Positions 7,648 through 14,472 of a stretch of DNA of 20,308 nt are shown here, one piece after another. Both the position numbers and the translations under genes were made by a program. The stretch spans positions 1 to 20,308 of the forward strand of contig JAEZLD010000016.1 in NCBI GenBank assembly GCA_023415335.1, written 5' to 3'. Each line of letters begins with the position of its first letter. Position 1 is the stretch's first letter. The notes beneath the pieces were generated by a model. That model saw only the letters and a program-made list of their open reading frames with translations, had not been told where the DNA came from and did no database searches. Source of the stretch: Bacillota bacterium. Its GTDB lineage: Bacteria > Bacillota > Clostridia > Clostridiales > Caloramatoraceae.

Positions 7648-9123
7648 ATGCTTTACATAGGCATTGATCTGGGCACATCTGCAGTGAAGCTTTTATTAAT
7701 GGACAAGAAAGGTCACATAAGAAAAATAGTATCACGCGAATATCCCATATACTTCCCCAGACCAGGGTGGTCGGAACAGAATCCGGAGGACTGGTACGTC
7801 GAAACTCTAGAGGGGCTGAAGGAGCTTATAAAGGATGAGGACAAAAAAAGCATAAGGGGAATAAGCTTCGGAGGACAGATGCACGGACTTGTAATACTAG
7901 ATGAAGATGATAAGGTTATCAGGCCTGCACTGCTCTGGAATGATGGAAGAACCTATGAGGAAACGGACTATCTAAACAATGTGATTGGAAAGGATAAGCT
8001 GTCCCAATATACTGCCAATATAGCCTTTACCGGCTTTACAGCACCGAAGCTTTTATGGGTAAGGAATAAGGAGCCCCATAATTTCGTAAGAATCAGGAAA
8101 ATAATGCTTCCAAAGGACTATATGGCATATAAGCTTACTGGTGTCCATTCCACAGATGTATCTGACGCATCGGGGATGCTACTGTTTGATGTAAAGAACA
8201 GGTGCTGGTCTGATGAGATGTGCACTATATGCGGAATAGATAAGCGCATGCTGGCAAAGGTCTACGAAAGCTATGAGGCCATAGGCACCCTTCTTCCAGA
8301 TGTGGCAGAAGAGCTTGGCCTTTCCAAAAACGTGGTAGTGGCAGCAGGTGCTGGAGATAACGCCGCCGCTGCCGTTGGAACAGGAACCGTAGGAGATGGC
8401 AGCTGTAACATATCACTGGGAACCAGCGGCACCATCTTTATTTCCTCTATGACCTTTGGAGTTGACCGCCATAATGCACTTCATTCCTTCTGCCATGCTG
8501 ATGGAAGCTACCACCTTATGGGATGCATGCTCAGTGCAGCAAGCTGTAATAAATGGTGGGTGGAGGACATACTCAAAGCAGACAGCTACAGCGGTGAGCA
8601 GGAAAAAATCAGAGATTTAGGAGACAACCATGTATTCTTCCTACCCTATCTTATGGGAGAACGCTCCCCCCACAATGATCCTGATGCAAGAGGAGCCTTT
8701 ATAGGCATGACCATGGGCACCACAAGAGAGGATATGACACAGGCCATACTTGAGGGAGTTGCGTTTGCATTAAGGGATTCCCTGGAGGTTGCCAAAAGCC
8801 TTGGAATAGACATAAGCAGGACTAAGATATGTGGTGGAGGTGCGAAAAGTGTCCTTTGGAAGAGGATTGTTGCCAACATACTCAATCTGGAGGTAGACGT
8901 AATAGAAAGCGAAGAAGGCCCTGCCTTAGGAGGCGCTATGCTGGCTGCCGTAGCCTGCGGAGAGTATGAAGGTGTTGAAGCTGCAGCAGAGGCTATAGTA
9001 AGGGTTGTGGACACTGTGGAGCCAGAGAAAGAGCTGGTTGAAAAGTACGAAAAAAGATATCAGGAGTTCAGAAGTCTTTATCCTGCACTGAAGACGGTAT
9101 TTAAACAAATGAAGAACGAATAG
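7648..9123 (+). CDS. xylB: Xylulokinase (FGGY family)
   Basis: Cytoplasmic FGGY-family sugar kinase of 491 residues (family ~480-500), phosphorylating D-xylulose to xylulose 5-phosphate with ATP to feed the pentose phosphate pathway. The N-terminal phosphate-binding loop is GIDLGTSAVKLLLMD. Xylulokinase-typical segments follow: SFGGQMHGLVILD, ALLWNDGRT, LPKDYMAYKLTG, SDASGMLLFDV, then GAGDNAAAAVGTG, NISLGTSGTIF, YLMGERSPHNDP, GGGAKSVLWKRI and EGPALGGAML. The signature set favours XylB over glycerol or gluconate kinases. A run of six G (7636-7641) serves as ribosome site. No xylose isomerase or transporter gene is visible in the window, so the kinase stands alone under its divergent repressor and another pentulose substrate remains possible. 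Confidence 0.93.
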   Translation: MLYIGIDLGTSAVKLLLMDKKGHIRKIVSREYPIYFPRPGWSEQNPEDWYVETLEGLKELIKDEDKKSIRGISFGGQMHGLVILDEDDKVIRPALLWNDGRTYEETDYLNNVIGKDKLSQYTANIAFTGFTAPKLLWVRNKEPHNFVRIRKIMLPKDYMAYKLTGVHSTDVSDASGMLLFDVKNRCWSDEMCTICGIDKRMLAKVYESYEAIGTLLPDVAEELGLSKNVVVAAGAGDNAAAAVGTGTVGDGSCNISLGTSGTIFISSMTFGVDRHNALHSFCHADGSYHLMGCMLSAASCNKWWVEDILKADSYSGEQEKIRDLGDNHVFFLPYLMGERSPHNDPDARGAFIGMTMGTTREDMTQAILEGVAFALRDSLEVAKSLGIDISRTKICGGGAKSVLWKRIVANILNLEVDVIESEEGPALGGAMLAAVACGEYEGVEAAAEAIVRVVDTVEPEKELVEKYEKRYQEFRSLYPALKTVFKQMKNE

Positions 9124-9148
9124 AGAAAGTGGAATTCCAGTATCCCCC

Positions 9149-9189
9149 AAAAAAAGCCAGCTTAAGTGGACATATCCACCTCAGCTGGC
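9149..9189 (-). terminator. Strong terminator of the nurA-herA operon (bidirectional stem)
   Basis: A two-tier hairpin: GCCAGCT pairs with AGCTGGC, enclosing GTGGA-4-TCCAC. On the minus strand it is followed by seven T (9149-9155), serving herA. On the plus strand, after xylB, the tail is only CCTTCTTATTT, a weaker terminator. Confidence 0.9.
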
Positions 9190-9194
9190 CCTTC

Positions 9195-11036
9195 TTATTT
9201 ATCCTCGTAGCATTCCCCGAACACCGTCTTTTTCTTTGTAATATATCCCTTCTGGCAGAGGATATCCATAAGGCTCTTAAGAGTATCCACATCCTTTACA
9301 GCACCCTCTTCAAGCTTTCCCAGAAGACTCAGGTAGTCATTAGGGTATACTGGAAGGTGTAGTTTTATCATTGCATAAAGCTCCTCATCCTTCCTGCCCA
9401 TCATGCCTTTAAGTTCATCAAAGGGATTCTCTGTATGGCTTGTGGTAGTCTTAGCCATCCTTATCCTTACAGAGATGGTTCTTCCGAATATGGCAGAGGA
9501 TATGAATGTGTCTCCTGACCTAAGGTATGGTAGCCTCTTTGCCTCCTCGGAGGTTATATCGGTTTCTTCCTTTATGGTTTCTATATCAGAGCCCCTGACA
9601 GTTCTGAATACCAGCTTGGTGTTAAGCTGGGCAGTTACCGTCTCATCAAGCAGTGCAGGCCTCTGGGTGGCCATTATGAGGAATACCCCATATTTCCTTC
9701 CCTCCTGAGCTATTTCCTTTATAATGGATTTTGCTGAGGAATCATATCCCTTTGGTGCAAAGTTGTGGCTCTCATCCAACGCCAGTATAAAGGGGGGGAA
9801 AAAGTCCTGCTTTTCTCCCAGCTGTATGCTGTCCCTGTAGTCCCTTCTCTTATGATACAGGTTGCCTATAAGGTAGGCTGAAAATACGTTTATAAGCTTT
9901 ACAGGCCCCTGAACAACGGCAGTCTTTCCCTCCATAAGACAGTTTTCAATTGCACTGATGTCGTTGGTAAACAGCCCTTCCTTGTAGAGCCTCTGAAGCC
10001 TCCATTGTACTCCCTTTACCGATGCTCCAGGTAAGCTATTATACTTCCTGAATATCTCTACCATCTGGGAATATCTCTGTCTGTCAAGGTCATCCTGTGC
10101 GCTATCAAGCTTTTCTGAAATCTTCCTGTCGCTTCCCAAATCCAATGCCTCGCTTAATATTGAAAGCCTGTTTTCAAATGTAAAGTAGGTATCCTTTTTA
10201 GACCTGTAAAGCTGCTCTACTACGTTTGTCATAGGATCAGTAAGTCCTCCTGTGGAGGCTGCCCCTATAAGGCTTATAAGGTCTCTGGTGCTCAAATCCG
10301 TGAACCTGACTCCAACATGTTTTCCAATCTGGAGACATTTAAAGCTGGTGTCAAAGCTGCTTTTATACTCCTCCTTTAAACCTGAGGGGGAGGCAGTAAA
10401 ATCCATCTCATAGTGGGGGTCCAGCACCACGCAGGGTATGGAAAGCTTCATTACCTCCTCTAGTATTACCCTCATTCCAAAGGATTTACCGGAGCCTGAG
10501 CCTCCGAATATTCCTATGTGAGGGTACTGCTGCATGGATCTTATGTCAAATATAAAAGGCACTCCCTGCTGGTCCTTAATGATTCCATCCTGCATTATGG
10601 CAAATAAGCCCTTAAGCTTCTCTTCCATGGTGTCCTCAAGCCCCTCCGTGCTTTTGATGACTCCTAATACAAGTCCATCCTCCGGCTCAGACTTAACAAG
10701 CAGGTCCTTTACCTCCTCAAACTCCGGCAGTCTTACACAGGACCCTGTGGCAACCGGGTAATCTCCTTCTACCATGAGCCTTACCCTGGCAATATACATC
10801 GTATTATCATCCACATTGTAGCCCAGGCACCTTAAGGACTCAAGAACCTGCCTGTCTGCCATCTCTCCATTTATGTTAAGAGGTATATATTTATTGTACG
10901 AGGTGGTTTCAACCACCTCTCCCCTCAGGGTTCCCTGAAGTTCATCCTCTATTATAAGCATCTGATTTATTTTAAAAGGTCTTTCCTCTGATACAACATA
11001 GACCTCCTGCTGATTAGTTATACCTGCTACCTGCAT
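9195..11036 (-). CDS. HerA-type ATPase/translocase (DUF87 ATP-binding protein)
   Basis: FtsK/HerA-superfamily P-loop ATPase of 613 residues, expected to form a hexameric ring that pumps DNA for its partner nuclease. An N-terminal beta-barrel-like region (~1-160, HAS-barrel position) precedes Walker A GGSGSGKS at 178-185. Walker B is ILALDESHNFAP with D421/E422, followed by the sensor-like ATQRPALLDETV. An LVFRTVRGSD segment and an NPFDELKG stretch come next, and a C-terminal extension ends the protein. AGGAGG lies 6 bases before the ATG, and only 10 bases separate it from the NurA gene upstream. The pairing with NurA mirrors the archaeal HerA-NurA end-resection pair. A VirB4/conjugation ATPase is less likely because no conjugation genes are present. 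Confidence 0.85.
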   Translation of the reverse strand: MQVAGITNQQEVYVVSEERPFKINQMLIIEDELQGTLRGEVVETTSYNKYIPLNINGEMADRQVLESLRCLGYNVDDNTMYIARVRLMVEGDYPVATGSCVRLPEFEEVKDLLVKSEPEDGLVLGVIKSTEGLEDTMEEKLKGLFAIMQDGIIKDQQGVPFIFDIRSMQQYPHIGIFGGSGSGKSFGMRVILEEVMKLSIPCVVLDPHYEMDFTASPSGLKEEYKSSFDTSFKCLQIGKHVGVRFTDLSTRDLISLIGAASTGGLTDPMTNVVEQLYRSKKDTYFTFENRLSILSEALDLGSDRKISEKLDSAQDDLDRQRYSQMVEIFRKYNSLPGASVKGVQWRLQRLYKEGLFTNDISAIENCLMEGKTAVVQGPVKLINVFSAYLIGNLYHKRRDYRDSIQLGEKQDFFPPFILALDESHNFAPKGYDSSAKSIIKEIAQEGRKYGVFLIMATQRPALLDETVTAQLNTKLVFRTVRGSDIETIKEETDITSEEAKRLPYLRSGDTFISSAIFGRTISVRIRMAKTTTSHTENPFDELKGMMGRKDEELYAMIKLHLPVYPNDYLSLLGKLEEGAVKDVDTLKSLMDILCQKGYITKKKTVFGECYEDK

Positions 11037-11046
11037 ATGATTCCTC

Positions 11047-12000
11047 CTACCACCTTTTATTCCTCTTTGGATTCAAATAGGTTTCTATTATATCCCTGTC
11101 TATGCAGCTTTCTACATAAGCCTTTACCATTTCATCTGTAACCTTTACCTCCTTATCCACTATATCAAGCCACAGGGGTATTCCCCTGCCCTTAGGCGGA
11201 GTAATGGAGTATATAAGATTGCTATAGGACAGCCCCTCCTCATACTGTTCCTGAAGGAAGTCAAAGCCTATAACCTGCGGATCCTCTGATAGTCTTGCAT
11301 AGCAGGTTCTGATTCCGCTTTCAGACTTTTTAGTCTCAGTATACATAAACTCCAACAGTTCACCCTCCTGGAGCATTCCAAAAAGTATCTCCCTGTCATA
11401 AAGCATGTCATCGTTTATATCCAAAAGACTTTTAACTGCATTAACTATATCTCTCGTCTTTACCTCCTCTGTAATTCCTATAATAATTTTATCATTATCC
11501 AATGCCTTTTGCTTAAAATTCTTCCACTCCTCAGGACAGTCAATACTGTAGTGTATCAGGGAGCCGTCCATGAGGAATAAATTTGCATCCATTGAATCCA
11601 TGGCCTCTTCAGCAGCTTTAAGCTCAAGGCTGGACATTCTTGACCTTCTCCTTCCCTCGTCCTCTATTTCTGCCTCATGCTCCTCAAACATAGGTACATA
11701 TATGTCCTGAAGAAGTATACCATCATCCACTCCTTTTGTGGATTTAGCCAATGCCTGTATTATTGAAACATAGTGAGGATATATTCCACCATAATTATTT
11801 ATGGAGCCATCCACTCCGACTATACCTTTATCTGTCGATATTCTCTCGATTTCGACACTATTCAACTTTTCTAGTTTTTTCCTTTTGCCAATTTCTGTAT
11901 ATATAATATTAGCAATACTTTTTTTGTCAATTTTTCTCAATTTGCCCTCAAACCTTTGATTTACAAGGGTTAGCTTAGCTTTAATATCATCATTTTGCAT
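11047..12000 (-). CDS. nurA: NurA-domain nuclease
   Basis: Predicted 5'-3' exo/endonuclease of the NurA family (317 residues). RNase-H-like motif I is IVGVDGS (Asp at about 64). A Glu-rich helix (SSLELKAAEEAM, ~125-135) precedes motif II LFLMDGSLIHYS (Asp at about 145). The C-terminal IPLWLDIVD and YLNPKRNKRW segments complete the family layout. A GTG at 12006 gives a two-codon-longer frame, but it lies 1 base after AAGGAGG; the ATG at 12000 is 7 bases away and is chosen. It is the first gene of a two-gene unit with the HerA-type ATPase. In archaea the pair resects DNA double-strand breaks; in bacteria relatives occur in some defence loci, so repair or defence are both open. Confidence 0.85.
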   Translation of the reverse strand: MQNDDIKAKLTLVNQRFEGKLRKIDKKSIANIIYTEIGKRKKLEKLNSVEIERISTDKGIVGVDGSINNYGGIYPHYVSIIQALAKSTKGVDDGILLQDIYVPMFEEHEAEIEDEGRRRSRMSSLELKAAEEAMDSMDANLFLMDGSLIHYSIDCPEEWKNFKQKALDNDKIIIGITEEVKTRDIVNAVKSLLDINDDMLYDREILFGMLQEGELLEFMYTETKKSESGIRTCYARLSEDPQVIGFDFLQEQYEEGLSYSNLIYSITPPKGRGIPLWLDIVDKEVKVTDEMVKAYVESCIDRDIIETYLNPKRNKRW

Positions 12001-12124
12001 CTGCACGCCTCCTTGAATATATATACATTCTAATACTTATACTGTTTTCTGACTACTTTTTTATTGATTAATGTAACTAATTTGAAAACTTAAATATCTT
12101 TTGTAAAAAATTTTGTCCAAAGTA

Positions 12125-12153
12125 TTGACTTTAATTGGCATTTCTGTTATTCT
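12125..12153 (+). promoter_or_regulatory. Sigma-A promoter of abrB
   Basis: TTGACT (12125-12130), 17-base spacer, TATTCT (12148-12153). Predicted start is near 12160, about 35 bases before the ATG. Confidence 0.75.
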
Positions 12154-12165
12154 CTAATTGTGAAA

Positions 12166-12172
12166 TGTCGAA
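12166..12172 (+). promoter_or_regulatory. Spo0A box in the abrB leader
   Basis: TGTCGAA is an exact match to the core 0A box (TGNCGAA). It lies at about +6 to +12 of the predicted transcript. In B. subtilis, phosphorylated Spo0A represses abrB through 0A boxes just downstream of the abrB start sites, so position and gene agree. A weaker TGTCCAA at 12114-12120 precedes the promoter. Confidence 0.6.
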
Positions 12173-12195
12173 CATTGTTGAAGGAGGAAGCAAGT

Positions 12196-12438
12196 ATGAA
12201 ATCAACCGGTGTAGTAAGAAGAGTAGACGAATTAGGACGTGTAGTTATTCCCATAGAACTCAGGAGAACTATGGAAATAGCTGAAAAAGATGCTTTGGAA
12301 ATTTATGTAGACGGAGAATGCATTATTCTTAAGAAGTACCAGCCTGCATGTATTTTCTGCGGTAATGCAAAGGATGTTATAAACTTAAAAGGAAAGAACA
12401 TCTGTAGTGACTGCATGGAAGAAATAAAGTCAAAATAA
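12196..12438 (+). CDS. abrB: AbrB-family transition-state regulator
   Basis: Small DNA-binding regulator of 80 residues. The swapped-hairpin AbrB domain is nearly identical to the B. subtilis type: MKSTGVVRRVDELGRVVIP, then ELRRTMEIAEKDALEIY and CIILKKYQP. The C-terminal part is different from B. subtilis AbrB, being a compact C52-x2-C55...C70-x2-C73 segment (CIFCG, CSDCM) that looks like a zinc ribbon or zinc knuckle, as in other clostridial AbrB homologues. AAGGAGG lies 8 bases before the ATG; a longer GTG frame from 12160 has no ribosome site and would begin at the transcription start. It has its own promoter, a Spo0A-like box and a terminator. It sits tail-to-tail with rsmI, as in the B. 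subtilis yabB-yazA-rsmI-abrB-metS-yabD region. Confidence 0.95.
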   Translation: MKSTGVVRRVDELGRVVIPIELRRTMEIAEKDALEIYVDGECIILKKYQPACIFCGNAKDVINLKGKNICSDCMEEIKSK

Positions 12439-12452
12439 TCTCTTACGTACAT

Positions 12453-12480
12453 AACCTGTGCCAAATGGCACAGGTTTTTT
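12453..12480 (+). terminator. Intrinsic terminator of abrB
   Basis: AACCTGTGCC (12453-12462) pairs with GGCACAGGTT (12467-12476) over loop AAAT, followed by T to 12480. The T-tract overlaps the stop codon of the convergent rsmI gene (12479-12481). Confidence 0.93.
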
Positions 12481-13321
12481 ATATATCCAAGCTGTATTTA
12501 TATACCTCAGCCTTCGGAAGCTTCCTCTCCCTCGCTACTTCCTTTATAGCATCCTTCTTTGTAAGCCCCTTCTCCATAAGCATTTTAATATGCTCGTCAA
12601 TTGGCAGCTCATTAAGCTGCTCCAACCTCTCCTTCTCAGATTCCTGCTTATCTTTACCCTCCATAACAAGCACAAACTCTCCCAAGGGTTTTTTGTCTTT
12701 GAAATCCTCAACTGCTTCTGAAAGGGTATACCTTACTATTTCCTCATGCTTTTTAGTAAGCTCCCTGCACAAGGCTATTTTTCTATCCCCAAAGCTTTCA
12801 TATAAATCTCCAAGGGTTCTTTGCAGCTTATGGGGCGCTTCATAGAATATGACGGTTCTCTCCTCATTTTCAAGACTTTTAAAACGTTCACGCCTGCTTT
12901 TATTATCAGTTGGCAGAAAGCCTTCAAAAACAAATTTAGAGGTAGAAAGACCAGATACAACCAGTCCATATATAAGGGCAACTGCCCCCGGAACCAAATA
13001 CACCTGTATTCCATTTTCAATGGCAAGCTTAACTATACCTTCTCCAGGGTCAGAAATACCAGGAGTTCCTGCATCCGTAACCAGTGCGATGTTCTTCCCT
13101 TCTAATGCCATTCCTATGAGCTTATCTCCGCTTTCACGCTGGTTATGCTCATGATAGCTGAAAAGAGGCTTTTTTATTTCAAAGTGATTAAGCAGCCTGA
13201 GGGTATGCCTTGTGTCCTCTGCTGCAATTATGTCTGCAGCCTTTAGTGTATTAAGTGCCCTTATGGTAATGTCCTCCAGGTTCCCTATTGGGGTTGCCAC
13301 TAAATAAATAACTCCTGCCAT
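12479..13321 (-). CDS. rsmI: 16S rRNA (cytidine-1402-2'-O)-methyltransferase RsmI
   Basis: Tetrapyrrole-methylase-fold SAM enzyme (280 residues) that 2'-O-methylates C1402 in the decoding centre of 16S rRNA. Family motifs are IYLVATPIGNLEDITIRAL at the N terminus, AAEDTRHTLRLL, FSYHEHNQ, VTDAGTPGISDPGEG, VYLVPGAVALI, FEGFLP and IFYEAPHKL, then CRELTKKHEE. A C-terminal helical segment ends in KKDAIKEVARERKLPKAEVY, the HTH-like tail common in this family. The frame can be extended to an ATG at 13339, but that codon has no ribosome site and overlaps trmN6. The ATG at 13321 has GAAGGTG 8 bases ahead and lies 4 bases after the trmN6 stop, so the two form an operon. Confidence 0.96.
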   Translation of the reverse strand: MAGVIYLVATPIGNLEDITIRALNTLKAADIIAAEDTRHTLRLLNHFEIKKPLFSYHEHNQRESGDKLIGMALEGKNIALVTDAGTPGISDPGEGIVKLAIENGIQVYLVPGAVALIYGLVVSGLSTSKFVFEGFLPTDNKSRRERFKSLENEERTVIFYEAPHKLQRTLGDLYESFGDRKIALCRELTKKHEEIVRYTLSEAVEDFKDKKPLGEFVLVMEGKDKQESEKERLEQLNELPIDEHIKMLMEKGLTKKDAIKEVARERKLPKAEVYKYSLDI

Positions 13322-13325
13322 ATTA

Positions 13326-14057
13326 CTAACACCTTCCATAAATACTGTTTATCTCATCACTATAGCGTCCATCCACGTTGTATATATACAGGGGTTCCTC
13401 TATCTTAAGGAAATCCCCTCCCCCCTTGGAAGCTTCCACAAGAAGCATCGTAGGAGCCTTGCCGCAGGATGGATGCACAAATCTGATTCTCTTAGGGGTA
13501 AACCTGTGCTTATCAAGGGCTAGTATTATATCCTTAAGCCTCTCCGGCCTGTGGACCATGTAAAGCCTGCCCCTGTCCTTAAGCAGCATTGCTGCAGAAT
13601 ATATAAGTCCATCTAAATCTATAAGTATCTCATGTCTGGATATTGCCTTGCTCTCATCAGAGCTCATAAGGCCCGTATTTCCCTTTTTATAGGGTGGATT
13701 GGACACAACCGCATCCATGGTATTTACGCCTATTACCTCATAGCAGTCTTTTATATCACACTCCAGCACCCTTATTCTGTCCTGGAGATTGTTTAACTCC
13801 ATACTTCTAGAAGCCATGTCGGCAACCCTTTGCTGTATCTCAACGCCTATTATCTCCTTAGGCTCATATCTGCCATATATAAGGAGGGGTATTACACCTG
13901 TTCCTGTCCCTAAATCAACAACCCTCTCCTTCTTTTTTATCCTTGCAAAGTCTGCAAGCAGCACCGCGTCCACTCCGAAGCAGAAGCCGGATGGGTCCTG
14001 TATAAGTCTAAGGCCCTTTAGCTGAAGGTCATCGATTCTTTCACCTTCCTTAAGCAA
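13326..14057 (-). CDS. trmN6: tRNA1(Val) (adenine-37-N6)-methyltransferase-like protein (YabB/TrmN6 family)
   Basis: Rossmann-fold SAM-dependent methyltransferase of 243 residues. It shows VVDLGTGTGVIPLL (SAM motif I), IIGVEIQ (motif II), a VLECDIKD segment and the catalytic VVSNPPYKKG motif (NPPY), which marks N6-adenine methylation. The family modifies A37 of tRNA-Val in E. coli; B. subtilis YabB is the Firmicute relative. A frame from a GTG at 14066 exists, but that GTG lies within the ribosome site. The TTG at 14057 has GGAGG 8 bases upstream and gives the usual N terminus LKEGERIDDL. It is first of the trmN6-rsmI pair. B. subtilis has yazA (GIY-YIG) between these two genes; here it is absent. 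Confidence 0.9.
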   Translation of the reverse strand: MLKEGERIDDLQLKGLRLIQDPSGFCFGVDAVLLADFARIKKKERVVDLGTGTGVIPLLIYGRYEPKEIIGVEIQQRVADMASRSMELNNLQDRIRVLECDIKDCYEVIGVNTMDAVVSNPPYKKGNTGLMSSDESKAISRHEILIDLDGLIYSAAMLLKDRGRLYMVHRPERLKDIILALDKHRFTPKRIRFVHPSCGKAPTMLLVEASKGGGDFLKIEEPLYIYNVDGRYSDEINSIYGRC

Positions 14058-14087
14058 GCACCTCACCTCCTGTGTATGCTATTTTAT

Positions 14088-14115
14088 ATTATAATCAATA
14101 ATCCCTGATTTACAA
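14088..14115 (-). promoter_or_regulatory. Candidate promoter of trmN6-rsmI
   Basis: TTGTAA (rc of 14110-14115), 16-base spacer, perfect TATAAT (rc of 14088-14093), about 30 bases upstream of the TTG start. Between this promoter and 14272 no gene or strong structure was seen. Confidence 0.55.
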
Positions 14116-14272
14116 AGTAAAATATATGTTTCATATGCACTGCTTGTATTAAAGGACAGTTTTCTCATTATAAATTTTGATATGGTTCTGCCCTGAATAC
14201 CTACTACCCATAAATCCTTCTAAGATATGAGACTATTAAGGTATACCTTTCTTTTATCAGTAATGGCAATAA

Positions 14273-14410
14273 AACAAAGGATGGCTTTCTTCAGAATTTG
14301 ATGCAGATACTGTCCTGCTTAACAGCGATGACCCAAGCATAGATACTGTGATTGCTAAGGGAAGCATTATGATAAGGAATAAAGAAATAATCGTATCAGG
14401 CACCTTTTAA
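14273..14410 (+). pseudogene. 3' remnant of an isoaspartyl dipeptidase (IadA-type amidohydrolase) gene
   Basis: The last 45 codons of an open frame end at TAA 14408-14410 and read GWLSSEFDADTVLLN, then SDDPSIDTVIAKGSIM and EIIVSGTF. This is the C-terminal beta-strand region of beta-aspartyl dipeptidase/amidohydrolase enzymes, where a conserved DAD-VLL segment is followed by IDTVIAKG-x2-M and a terminal GTF. A stop at 14270 interrupts the frame upstream, and no ribosome site, metal-binding HxH region or other enzyme part is present in the 200 bases before it. The piece is therefore a decayed gene end, plausibly left by a deletion when the neighbouring surface-protein region was rearranged. The family call rests on recall of motifs only. 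Confidence 0.6.
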
Positions 14411-14451
14411 AAAAATCCGGTATGGCAGATAAGCTCTGGCCATACCGGATT
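14408..14451 (-). terminator. Terminator of the giant surface-protein gene
   Basis: AATCCGGTATGGC (rc of 14439-14451) pairs perfectly with GCCATACCGGATT (rc of 14414-14426), a 13-bp stem over a 12-base loop. It is followed on the minus strand by a run of seven T (14409-14415). It begins about 20 bases past the stop of the 1776-residue gene. On the plus strand, where it would end the iadA remnant, the tail is only GTTAATTTA. Confidence 0.92.
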
Positions 14452-14472
14452 GTTAATTTATTGATATAAAGA

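Noticed and set aside
11848..11856. TTTCGACA (reverse 0A-box match) inside the NurA gene
   Set aside because: It lies in coding sequence away from any promoter, and a seven-base match is expected by chance.
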